Below the pieces are notes generated by a model. That model saw only the letters and a list, made by a program, of their open reading frames with translations. It ran no database searches and was not told the DNA's origin. From assembly GCA_023078555.1 (NCBI GenBank), contig CM041202.1, positions 4,398,022 through 4,462,021 of the forward strand: a stretch of DNA of 64,000 nt. The letters run 5' to 3'. Positions 44,901-54,803 of this stretch are shown here, piece by piece. This stretch comes from Ulva prolifera (taxonomy: Eukaryota; Chlorophyta; Ulvophyceae; Ulvales; Ulvaceae). Within the stretch, counting starts at the first letter, position 1, and each line of letters starts with the position of its first letter. The position numbers and the translations under genes were made by a program.

Positions 44901-45292
44901 CTTTTCACTTGTCTTCCACGGTGACTCAAATGACACTTGCACGCCCTCCCACTCTTGAAAGCTCTATTGCACAAGGTTGATAACAGGGTTGGCACCTTCT
45001 GAGATATGCCAAGAGGCATCGTCTGCGTTCTCAATCGCAGTGGCTTATTGATTGTCCATTTTGCCCTTCTATGCATAACAAAGTCTGATGCTTACTCTGC
45101 TTTCAGTTTGGAGCGGGAGCTCGTGTCTGCGTTGGAAAGTATCTGGCCATTGTGGAGCTGGTCACAGCATTGGCTGTTATTGGGAGGCTAGTCAACCGTA
45201 TCGAGATGGATCGGGAAGATGCCACGCGGATCGTGACGCTGGTGAAAGGTCATCCCACAGGCATTCCCGCAAGGCTTCATCCTCGTATATAG
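38965..45292 (+). CDS. Cytochrome P450 (CYP85-clan-like), five exons
   Basis: Heme monooxygenase, normally ER-bound. Exons: 38965-39222, 42353-42669, 43080-43499, 43878-44177, 45107-45292; all join in frame with GT-AG introns. Exon 1: QGLPFIGNVIGY...FEKYGHAFVMKTGP...DRPEDITTVLNSK. The exon 1/2 junction gives WPPSVMRMLAP...SMSNQEARPWR, the usual P-x-S...G...H..R region. Exon 3 holds the I-helix MLMFAGTDTTAYSLT. Exon 4 has the K-helix ETVR (E..R) and EFRPEYW. The exon 4/5 junction makes HYSLAFGAGARVCVGK, the F..G.R.C.G heme loop with its Cys. TAG ends at 45292. About 490 residues; the N-terminal anchor exon is not identified (no in-frame ATG before 38965). Substrate unknown; sterol, carotenoid or terpenoid oxidation is typical of related families. 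Intron 1 is 3.1 kb; intron 4 holds a 25-C tract. Confidence 0.88.
39223..42352 (+). other. Long first intron of the P450 gene
   Basis: 3,130 bp with donor C/GTGCGT and acceptor TATGCAG/CG. No complete element or gene recognised inside. A short stretch at 39245-39385 reads CSDLRRGIRPLLRQGSEM in one frame, loosely like a P450 C-helix, but it is not needed to join exons 1 and 2 in frame. Confidence 0.6.
44766..44790 (+). repeat. 25-C homopolymer in P450 intron 4
   Basis: Uninterrupted run of about 25 cytosines inside the 929-bp last intron. Likely length-variable, or a sequencing/assembly weak point. Confidence 0.95.
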
Positions 45293-45749
45293 TAATGCTC
45301 GAGCATTCTGATTCGCTACAACGTTGAAGCACATCGACTGTTTCACATGTGTGCCGCACCATGTATATGTTGGCATGGGAAGCCAACGGCAACAGAAGAT
45401 ATGTCAAGCTGCTTTTAACAAAGTACATGTTACGATTTGGAGCAGGGGTTGTGATTATCTCACAAGCCAGACGCATTGGCTAGGTAAAATCAGTTCAGTC
45501 AGGGATTTGGTGTCACGTGAGGAATGTGAAATGGGTTTTAGGTGAATGCTGCGACCACATGCCCACAAATGCTTTCAAAAAAAAATTATCTTGTACAGAT
45601 TGCTTCAAGCTGTGAATCATGTCACTTCCGTATATAAGAAATCGTTTGTACTATGCACCTCAGAGGAGAGGATGGCGCGCGTGTGGGTGGAGCTCAGCCT
45701 CCTTGATGCACAGTCGAGACTTCTTGCACACTGTGATGTAAACTGGACT
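45293..45749. other. Spacer downstream of P450 gene
   Basis: About 450 bp including the P450 3' UTR; nothing else recognised. Confidence 0.4.
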
Positions 45750-45964
45750 AGGTAGGCTCAGACTACACAGTTCATAGGGCTGTGGAAAAGAGAGAAGCGA
45801 TTTACAAGTTAAGTCCGAAGCTGGTAGATAGTAAATATGTTTACAAGCTCCAGAATGAGGCCTGCAGTTCAAACACAAAAATATACCAATCTCTTCAACT
45901 TATGAAACCCTTGATACCTCAGTAGGTCGTAATCTCGTTCAGTCAAGGACGGAACAACATAACA
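45750..45964 (-). repeat. Gypsy G2 3' LTR, partial
   Basis: About 215 bp homologous to 55786-56015 (TGTTATGTT.TTCCGTCCTTGACT, GAGGTATCAAGGG, AGCTTCGGACTT, CTTGTAAATC). Similarity stops near 45750. Its start follows directly on the purine tract. Confidence 0.65.
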
Positions 45965-48900
45965 ACTACTCCCCCAGAAGTCCGCAGATTGTTAGTGATC
46001 CACTGGGGTACCAAGGCAACGACACAGCATCATGCTTGCTCAAATGAATCTTCAAGATCTTCTTTCAAATGGGTCCTTAGGTCTCCTCCAGCTGTTGTTA
46101 AACCAACGGGTGAGGTCTTCTTCTTAGGCAAAACATAGCCTGAAGCACTCATAAATCTGGCACAAATGTACGGTCAAGCTCCTGGAGCGGCAGTAGGTCG
46201 ACTTCATCATCAGAGTCCACTTGATACTCCGCTGTAGCTTCAGAAATGTAGGAGGACACCGGGTCGCAAGGTCTCTCAGAACTCCTGGGGAACTTCTTCT
46301 CAAACCTCTTTATTAATTGCTGATCTTCTGGCGCCAGAAGTACAGACTGCGGTTGCCATAGAGTAGAACCATCTTTGCGTAACTGAGATACCTCTCTCCA
46401 ACAAAGACTTTAAGTCAGCAGGGGTACGGCCATGCCGTCTCCTGCCCAGCACCTGTACCAAAGGATTGAAAACAGGATGCACTGCAATTGGCGGAGCGTC
46501 AGGATCAAACTCCCGATCTGGGTCCACAAAGCAGGGACACAAATACTGAACACATTGACCACAACGTAAATGCTTGAATAGGCAACCGGAAGCTTAATGC
46601 GATAAGCAGTAGGTCCAGCTACTTCACCGACAGAGGATGGCCCCACGAAATGAGGAAGCAACTTGCGAACCTGCATATCAACACAGCGCACTGCCAAGAA
46701 CGAGGAAGCAATTATCACAGTATCACCAACTTGAAACACGATCACAAGTAGTGATGCCTTATGGGCAGCAATCGTTTGCCGTCTGCAATGCTCCATAAAG
46801 CGTTGCCCTTGCCGCAGAATACTGCCGCGCTGTGGCAGCCGAGCGCTAACTTCATGACACTCGAAGTCACGCGAAATAGACATCGATCGCGCAAGTCTCT
46901 AGGAGAACATACAAATATGAGTCGATGATGGGTGAATTCTGTTGCACTGTGCAGAGTATTGTGGTATGCATACAAGATGGAACGAACAAGCTCTTCGCAG
47001 TCTGCTTGATGCTTGGACACGAATGCACGCAACATAGACATGAATGTACGATGGATATTCTCAGTCTAACCATCCGTCTGAGGATGGTATGCGGTGGAAT
47101 GAAATAGCTTCACAGCTACAACATGCATAACACGCTTTATGCGAATAGCAGTCAATCGCGAGTGACGGTCGCCCAGAATTCAATCAGGCACACCTGCCCA
47201 CGAGAACAATTTCTCATACAGCAGATCAATCAGCTGCTGAGTGCTCATGTGCTTGATGCATGGTATGACAATACACCATTTCATCAAGCGCTATAAGATG
47301 GCGAGGTAACCAATCATTACCGCACTTGGATTTTGGCAGTCCAGATACCCAATCAAGGGTGATCCAACCAAATGGTCGCCGGGGAATCGGCAGAGGGTGC
47401 TGCTCGGGGGTGGGCTACGGCATCGATTTGGTCCGCTGACCGATAGGGCACGTGCGTATTGTTGTGAAAGTGCCTCGTAGCGCCGAAGACAAGTGCACGT
47501 GGTGATGCACGCAGATGGTGACACGTGGCAGTCGTCGGCCCGCGCGTGAGAATACGAGTTCCAACGCCCTGTTCAGGTCGAACAAGGTCATGTTTCAAGT
47601 ATCTGACACAGATACTGACCATGCAGGAGTTATCTCAGATCTCAGGGGTCATGTGCTAAGTGCTCCGCACACATACTTAACATTTCGCCGAACTAAACTT
47701 ACGGTATGACGCTTCCACTTGCGCTTGTGCGCAAGCGCAAGCGTGCCGCAATTGCGTTTGAACACGTATGTACTCCTTGAAGGCAGTTGACATGTCAGAT
47801 CAATAGAAATGTTGGGCCCGAACATGATAAGTCTTAGCATCGACTGCGAAACGACCACCCATTTCATTGTCATGATAGTCATGGAGCAACTCAGCACGCA
47901 GGTCGCAGAAGAATGGGGCACAGAGTCGATGCGTCCCTCCACGGACTGAATGAAGCAATCCGTGCTTGAAGTTGAAGTGTTTGCAGCAGGGGGGAATGCG
48001 CACTCGCAATGATGCGCCCACCAATGATGTAGTCCCTCTTTATGTTCAGACCGGACGGTGTCGTATGGCACAACCGAAGCAACCAACTTAAGACGCAACT
48101 TATCGCGGCTAGACAAATCGTCTGCAAATGAGTTGACAGAGCCAGGAACGTATTCAAACAACGAATTGAACTCACATAGAAACTGCTGCCATCTGACCTG
48201 TCAAGGAGACATGTTAGCTTGCAACATGAAGTGTTGCAGAGGCCGATGGTCAGTGCTGCAAGTAACTGTGTATTCCGAGCCATACAAATAGTGACGCGAA
48301 GCGAAGTGCTGACACAATAGCTAACGGCTCACGTTCGTGCACTGGGTACTTGCGTTTGCGATCAGCCAACTTCAACATCGAGGAAAATGCACCTGGTCGT
48401 CGACCAGTGGGCGTGTCATGCTCCAATGAGGCTTCTACATCGCAATCACTAGCATCGGAAAGTACGTGGAAAGGGGAGTCGGGATTTGGCCTTGCTAATA
48501 TAGGCGTAGCAAGAATGTTGGCCTTCAGTTTTTGCAAAGCAATTGCTTCGTCCTCCTCCCACCATCGCCAAGGAACATCACTGCGTAACAAATTGATTAG
48601 CGTCGCATTGATGTGCGCATAATCTGCGATGTAGTCTCGCCAACAACCAAATGTTCCTTATAGCGAGTGGCAAGTCCTGCAGGGAAGGTTAAATCTGCAA
48701 TGTTGCAGCACGCTGGGGATTGGCAAATTGGCCTGAGTCATCAACCATATGCCCTAGGAACTCAACGGTAGTCTGTAGCCATTCGCATTTGGAAAGCTTG
48801 ACAAACAAATGATGTTCAATGTGTTAAGACATTGCACAACACCGCGAATGTGTATCAAATGTTCCTCTTCGGAAATAGAAAAGATACGAATATCATTAAG

Positions 48901-49013
48901 ATAGAACGTCGCAAACGGAAGAGTGCAGCCACTTGGTAGCGCAACATTTTCGCGAAACATCTTATCCATCAAGTATCGGAACGTGTTAGGTGCACCACAC
49001 AGACCCACCGGCT
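45750..49013 (-). pseudogene. Gypsy G2, decayed retrotransposon
   Basis: Read on minus: RT near 49000 (GLCGAPNTFRYLMDKMF, then FYLNDIRIFS, where the catalytic YLDD has become YLND). RNase H at 48250-48591 (PWRWWEEDEAI, HVLSDASDCDVEASLEHD) and FEYVPGSVNSFADDLSSRD. Integrase C-terminal pieces at 46742-47041 (YAYHNTLHSATEFTHH) and 46410-46883 (FQVGDTVIIAS, RKLLPHFVGPSSV). Then a purine tract (GGGGGAGTAGT on minus) and part of the 3' LTR from 45964 downward, starting TGTTATGTTGTTCC. Each domain is broken by stops or shifts. The RT end is cut at 49013 by a copia A-type LTR fragment. Confidence 0.82.
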
Positions 49014-49113
49014 GTCACAATGCATGCGCCTGTGGGCAGCAGAGTGGTGACTGAAGGTGCACCCATGCACGATCGATCTGCGGATGCAGTGCAGGGGTTA
49101 GCCGCCAGCGGGA
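49014..49113 (+). repeat. Copia A-type LTR, 5' fragment
   Basis: About 100 bp matching the start of the copia A LTR (TGTCACAATGCATGCGC...), inserted in gypsy G2 RT at a PVGLCGAPN codon. It is cut on its right by the copia B-family LTR at 49114. Confidence 0.7.
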
Positions 49114-49688
49114 TGTCATAAATGAGGTCCATCGTGGGACATAATGCATGACGTGCAAGTACGCACATGAGTGTGGTGGCCACGGGCCCAACTCCTGTTA
49201 TGTTAGGACATATGCATGATCATAATCCAGCACAATCCATGTGAGGATTGTGTGCGGTCACTGTGATTATGACCGATGTTGACTGATCGGTGGCATATAG
49301 TCATGTGCCTCCACGTCTACCATGACCATTCTCTTAAAGTCTTACGTGGTTCCCGTATTGCCTCACTGCATTACAGTACATCCCCTAATCTGTGCATTGC
49401 CGACGTACGACTCGAGTGCTCCACAGGAAACGGCTTTGCAGCCCACTAGCTAGCTTGAAGAATGCTGCGCATAGGTCCTTGCTTATAACATGGTATCGAT
49501 GAACGTTTGCGCGGTTGCATACGTTGTGCGTAATAGTGGTGTGTCATATGACCGCGCATGCCCAAGGGCATCTGTGCTGCTTTAGTGCGTAGTCATATGA
49601 CCAAATCAACCGCATAATAGTCAACAGTAGTAATTCGCATGTTTGATTGCGAGATGTGTGGCTGCGGTTTATATTAGATTAGTCGTGA
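49114..49688 (+). repeat. Copia B LTR, primer site and leader in plus orientation
   Basis: LTR 49114-49490 (TGTCATAAATGAGG...CTTATAACA), primer site TGGTATCGATGAACG from 49491, then leader to 49688. The leader matches the reverse complement of 53631-53804, so this is a second, inverted copy of the element's own 5' end. It joins directly to the 3' side of copia B integrase at 49689, where RT and RNase H should be. Confidence 0.85.
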
Positions 49689-50890
49689 CATCTTACAACG
49701 GGGGCACGTACACCTTTTCCGCCATCTTGGGCTGGAATTCTAGTGTCTCAACTTCACTCCTAGTCGCTGCCGGCATGAGCCCTATCTCCACGCTATCAAA
49801 TTTCTTGATGTACTCACACAACATCGTAGCGCTATACACCATCTGCCGCACTTCAATCACTTTGCCGCCCCCCGGTACGGATTGGTGAACCCTGTTCATG
49901 TGTGGGCCTTGACCCGGACCTACCCACACAGCGTTTGCTCCCCTAGCGTCTAGTCTGTGTAGATGCTGACCATTCTGATAGAAATACATCGGCAAACCCC
50001 ATGGGCGCATCTGCTCTACAAGCAGTTTGAATCGTTCAAGATTCAATGATCTCCCGTAGAAGACCATATACGGGACCACAAGTCGAAAATTAGTGTTTTC
50101 CCAGAGTCTGTTGCACCGCTCACTTTCGCCACGCTTTGCCTGTGCCGTGATCTCTTCTTCCGTCATAAGCTTATCACCTTTAGCTGGAGCAGGCTTGTTA
50201 CTCACACCTTTCGATTTCGCTGCAAGCACTCTACTTCTGTTAGCTCTTCTGAGATTTTCAATCGCATTGGACAAATTCTTCTTTAGGACCTTTTTCTTTT
50301 CACGAGTCATCAAAGCAGTGCTAGGCACAAGGTTAGTGCAATGGTTGACACACATCGCCCCCTCCGGCCATAGCCGGCGGGGTGGATCGGTGAGGAGAAT
50401 TGCAGCACGCATTTTGTCAGAGGTGACACCACACGTACACGCTGCTATACCATTGCCCTCATGATGTCCAAGAGCACATGTTTCCCACGATATCCCGTTC
50501 TCTCTGAGAAATCATCTTGGATATTGTGACCCTCAAACTCTCCGCCACGATCTCCATGTACACCCATAACTCTAGGTGTGATCTTAATGCCCTCATCATC
50601 AACGAACTCATGTGGAAGAACACTAGTCCGTATGTGCTCAATGTTTTCAACTAGCAGCTGTGGCACTCTAGACTTCGCATCCATTGGACAAGCAAAACTG
50701 TAACGTGAATGCTCATCGACGACTATGAGAATGTACCGTGCTTTTCCTACCCCTACAGGCAAAATGGGACCCATAACATCAACATGCAGCCATGCACTAG
50801 ACCATTGGGCCTCATCATGTTCTAAATTTGTGCCATGCTGATTACTAGAGCCGGAAGCATGGGAGGCTAGGCGACAACCGTGGCAGCGAC
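49689..50890 (-). pseudogene. Copia B integrase
   Basis: From CHGC (zinc site, about 50885) through HVDVMGPILPVGVGKARYIL, GVHGDRGGEF and the conserved C-terminal extension NAVWVGPGQGPHMNRVHQSV to MAEKVYVPPL. The frame shifts near 50450-50510, where CAGAGAGA-type indels differ from the 15324-16390 copy. It ends at 49689, where the inverted LTR and leader begin. Confidence 0.82.
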
Positions 50891-51139
50891 CTAGTGTCAA
50901 GACGCTGGTTAGTCTGATCGAGTGTGTACAGGGGTTAATGCGCGTGCCTGAGCTGGTAATCATGCTGAATGTGCATGATGACGTGGAGGGGAGCGTACCT
51001 TGCCATCGCGTAAAGTCGCGTGGCAAAAATGAAAGTAAGAATTGATTGGTGACCTCATGAATACACACGACATGCTCTAACCACTGGGGCTCACCTCAAA
51101 CAACGCGTCCTTTGTTGGATGACTCCTCCCTTGATCATG
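50891..51139 (-). other. Extra segment between pre-integrase and integrase
   Basis: About 250 bp where the expected codons between the pre-integrase frame (ends at 51140) and the CHGC zinc site are not readable. It may be a small insertion, but no target duplication was found. Confidence 0.35.
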
Positions 51140-51839
51140 TCATCTACATTCTTGGATCCCCAGATATGGATATCCCACAACACCTAGATTCTCCTTCACC
51201 ACATCAGATTCAATTCCTAGACCCTTATACACCTCAGCTTTGGACATCATTTGCAGAATGGATGTGCCCGTTTGCAGACTCAGATGTGTCAGAAACGTCG
51301 TGTTCAGCTTGGCGGCACCCGGAACATGTTGCGCCTTGACAGTCAATGTAGCTTTTATGTAGAGATCGGCCTCGTCACTCTCGAGCTGTGCCACGGCATT
51401 GCTCGAGGACCACGCACTAGGACTATTGACTTGCTCACCCCTTAGGATGGGGTTGCCCTTATCCGTCTCAATGAAAAGAACATGACGATTCTTCGCGATT
51501 GTGGACTGGTTAATCCTGCCCTCCTTGTGGCCTAGGGCCTGGTCAGAGAAACCTGGAATGATGACTATATCACCTCCCTCCGTGACAGCACGCGTTTGCA
51601 GGAAAATATTCTCATGCTTCAACTCCTCCGTAGACAAGATGTTGAAGGGGAATGCAGGGACATACAGACAACTCGGGATCTCTAGGACTAATTCCTTCAC
51701 ATCACCACCCGTAGTCACATACGAACCTACTTTGAAACAAATTGTTCCTTCGCCCACGACATGAATGTCCTCGTTATCAACAGGCTGGATGCATGGGATT
51801 CTCGATTTCCGCATGCAGACGAACAGCTCAGGATTACGG
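51140..51839 (-). pseudogene. Copia B protease C-terminal part and pre-integrase
   Basis: On minus: ELFVCMRKSRIPCIQPVDNE, LEIPSCLYVPAFPFNILST (protease flap to C terminus), then FLTHLSLQTGT of the pre-integrase region. It is separated from the protease active site (LIDSGSDAHVI) by the solo LTR at 51840-52233; without that LTR and one TSD copy the two parts are contiguous. Confidence 0.82.
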
Positions 51840-52233
51840 TGTCATAAATGAGGTCCATCCTGGGACACAATGCATGACGTGCAAGTACGCACATGAGTGT
51901 GGTGGCCACGGGCCCAACCCCTGTTATGTTAGGACATATGCATGATCATATGCATGAGCATAATCCAGCACAATCCATGTGAGGTTTGTGTGCGGTCACT
52001 GTGATTAAGACCGCCGTAGACTTGATTGATTGGTGGCATATAGGCATGTGCCTCCAAGTCTACTGTAACCATTCTCTTACAGTCTTACGTGGTTCCTGTA
52101 TTGCCTCACTGCATTACAGTACATCCCTTGATCTGTGCATTGCCGACGTACGACCTGAGTGCTCCACAGGTAACGGCTCTGCAGCCCACTAGCTAGCTTG
52201 ATGAATGCTGCGCATAGGTCCTTGCTTATAACA
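51840..52233 (+). repeat. Solo LTR inside copia B protease
   Basis: 394 bp, TGTCATAAATGAGG...CTTATAACA, with exact 5-bp duplication TACGG (51835-51839, 52234-52238). Same family as the host element's own LTR but in opposite orientation: the family inserted into itself and then recombined to a solo LTR. Confidence 0.93.
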
Positions 52234-52238
52234 TACGG

Positions 52239-53556
52239 ATCACATGAGCATCAGATCCACTGTCTATGAGAAAATTGCACGGCTCGTCCACGCGGGCAAC
52301 ATCAACCATACTGAATCCGTCACCTGGAAACTCCAATGCAGCGATGAATGGGCCTGTGCCCCGTCCGCGTCCGCGTCCTCGTCCGCGGCCGGTGTTGTTG
52401 CCGCGAGGCTGAGCTGCCTGCTCAGAGAGGTACTTTCTGACCTCCGGATGTATGTCCGGGCAGTCCTTCTAGAGATGGCATGTCTTCTTGCACGCGTAGC
52501 ATGTGCGGGTCTCATTGGCAGCGGCGGCAGCAACTGCAGGGCGATGTGGTTGTTGTGGGTTTCTACCTCTAGGGCCATGATCACGCCCTGCCCCTTGGGG
52601 AGGTCCACAGGCATCTAATGCCCGCGCGTGATTCGTGATGGCAGCTATCTGAGTCATGAAATCACGACCTCCTTGCTCGCTACGCAATGATACAAATTCC
52701 CTACCAAGAGGCTCCAACAGCTTGTCGCTATCCTGGTACTGAGCAGGTTGAGCACCCAAAGCAGTCAACTGATTGACTAAGGACATAACATATGTGCAGT
52801 ATTCTTCTACCTGTGTGGCTCTATGACCTTTGAGTGCAGCACGGGAGAACCTATCCCACAGGGATCTGATCTCTGCCTCTTTGCTAGGCATATACTTGGC
52901 ACGCAGTGCACTCCATACATCCTTAAGGGAGACGAACACACGGACATATTCCAAAACCTGTGGTGGCAGTGCAAAGCACACAACTGCCATTACCTCGTCA
53001 TGAGTTGTAATCTCAGGACAAGTAAACAATTTTGTCAGAAGGTGATGAAGGCCATGGCCTTTGAGCCACAGGTCAACACGAAACTCAAACGTTGGGAATC
53101 GTTCACCTTTACTAAAACCCCACTGTGGGGACTTCCCTTTGTCAATCACGGGCTCACGGAAGTTCATATATATGATTGCGTCAACTATGGCATTAGCATC
53201 AACTAAGTTCGCATTCAGATGACTATTACCTGAGTCATCAGCTTCAGCCTGGGCCGTAGCACGCAGAGGCCTGCCTCAGCCTCGGCAACTTCACGAGCCT
53301 GTTCTGCGCGCGCTAGAGCAGCACGAACATTGCTTGCTTCAACCCGAGCTTGCTCCGCCGTAGCGTTAGCAGCTTCAAGCTGAGAGGCAACTTGTGCAGC
53401 TTGTGCACGTCTAGTACCAGCGGCTTGGCCATCAGCACGGCTAGTAGTGGGAACGCCACCAGGTGCATCGCCCAAAGCATGCAAGGGAGCAGCTTGCCTC
53501 TCAGCTTCGGCCGTAGCCTCAGCTTCAAGAGCAGCTTCCTCTTCTGGTGATGACAT
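52239..53556 (-). pseudogene. Copia B Gag and protease active site
   Basis: Starts MSSPEEEAALEAEATAEAER (53556), an Ala/Glu-rich coiled-coil-like N terminus. A frame change at about 53215 follows. Then comes the gag core (TFEFRVDLWLKGHGLHHLL, EITTHDEVMAVVCFAL) and the zinc knuckle CYACKKTCHL-stop-KDC. The stop is a CAG-to-TAG change compared with 31576-32365. Next a Gly-Arg run, then protease LIDSGSDAH just before the solo LTR. Confidence 0.85.
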
Positions 53557-53988
53557 GGTCTACCTGCAGCGAGCGATCTCTTCTCTCGCGCGGGCAGCTT
53601 CGTCGGCCGGCCCGTGGACCGTCGCGACAAATCTAATGTAAACCGCAGCCACACAGCTCGCAATCAAACATGCGAATTACTACTGTTGACTATCATGCGG
53701 TTGATCTGGTCATATGACTACGCACTAAAACAGCGTAGATGCCCTTGGGCATGCGCGGTCATATGACACACCACTATTACGCACAACGTATGCAACCGCG
53801 CAAACGTTCACCGATACCATGTTATAAGCAAGGACCTATGCGCAACATTCATCAAGCTAGCTAGTGGGCTGCAGAGGCCGTTACCTATGGAGCACTCAGG
53901 TCGTACGTCGGCAATGCATAGATCAGGGGATGTACTGTAATGCAGTGAGGCAATACATGAACCACGTAAGACTGTAATAGAATGGTTA
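53557..53988 (-). repeat. Copia B leader, primer site and truncated 5' LTR
   Basis: Leader 53557-53804, primer site TGGTATCGGTGAACG (53805-53819 on minus), then 169 bp of the LTR (53820-53988). The LTR ends abruptly at GGTTA, where a PIF/Harbinger-like end begins. Confidence 0.88.
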
Positions 53989-54759
53989 GGCCGTGTTCAG
54001 CGGAACGCGCCGTATCAAGGACGCATGGGGTGGGCGCGGGTGATGTGACCGGTCACATTGCGTGCTGTGTTCATTGGCGAATAGCGTCACGAGGACGCAA
54101 TGGCCCATGAAGGCGAAAAGAGTTGTAAGCAAGCTAAAAACATGGTAACATGCTCTACTTAACACCTGTTGATGCTTGGAGTTGTTCTCGATCGTTTCGA
54201 GATGAATTTCGCGAATGTACATGATGGCGACATCGTGCGCTGGCCTGATGCCTCTTGGTCTGATAGCGACGACAACATCATGATCCACGAGTACATGAAT
54301 AGTGCAAATAGATGGCTTGACGATCTTGAGCCGATAGATCTCGAGTACATACGCGAATTGCGTCGGATCCGGGTAGGAAGGAGAGTATTGACTTGGATGT
54401 ACAGCGGTAATTTATTGCAGTGCATCGAAGGCGATCACCCCACTCCGGGCATGAGCTGGGATAATTTACCTCCGGACGGGAGGAGGCGTCGTTGGATGGA
54501 CCTGTGCCATATGCCACCAGCTGTCTTTGATGACTTGTATGATATGGTGGTAGACGCTGTCATGGCTAGATTCACAGGCAAAAGGAAAAGAAGAACGATC
54601 AGTGGAGACGGCAAATTGGTATACTGTAGTAATGTTACTTGTAAAGTTGTCTCTGTTTGTATATCAGTGATCAGAGGCCATTCCGGACGACTCACGGAGG
54701 CATGCGTCCTGGTTCGCGTCCTCGACCTCGTCCTCGGGAAATGTGCCCTTGGCAAGTTT

Positions 54760-54760
<1 letters not shown>
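53989..54760 (+). mobile_element. PIF/Harbinger-like transposon, 5' fragment
   Basis: Begins GGCCGTGTTCAGCGG right after TTA (53986-53988), the 3-bp target favoured by PIF/Harbinger elements; their ends often start GG(G/C)C.TGTT. The LTR it inserted into stops here. Frame 54169-54620 looks like a transposase N terminus (SANRWLDDLEPIDLEYIREL, MDLCHMPPAVFDDLYDMVVD). No DDE domain or second end remains: the element stops at the poly-C tract. Confidence 0.6.

Positions 54761-54803
<43 letters not shown>
54761..54803 (+). repeat. 43-C homopolymer at a junction
   Basis: Uninterrupted run of 43 cytosines between the PIF/Harbinger fragment and gypsy coding sequence. Either a true unstable tract or an artefact joining unrelated sequences. 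Confidence 0.95.
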
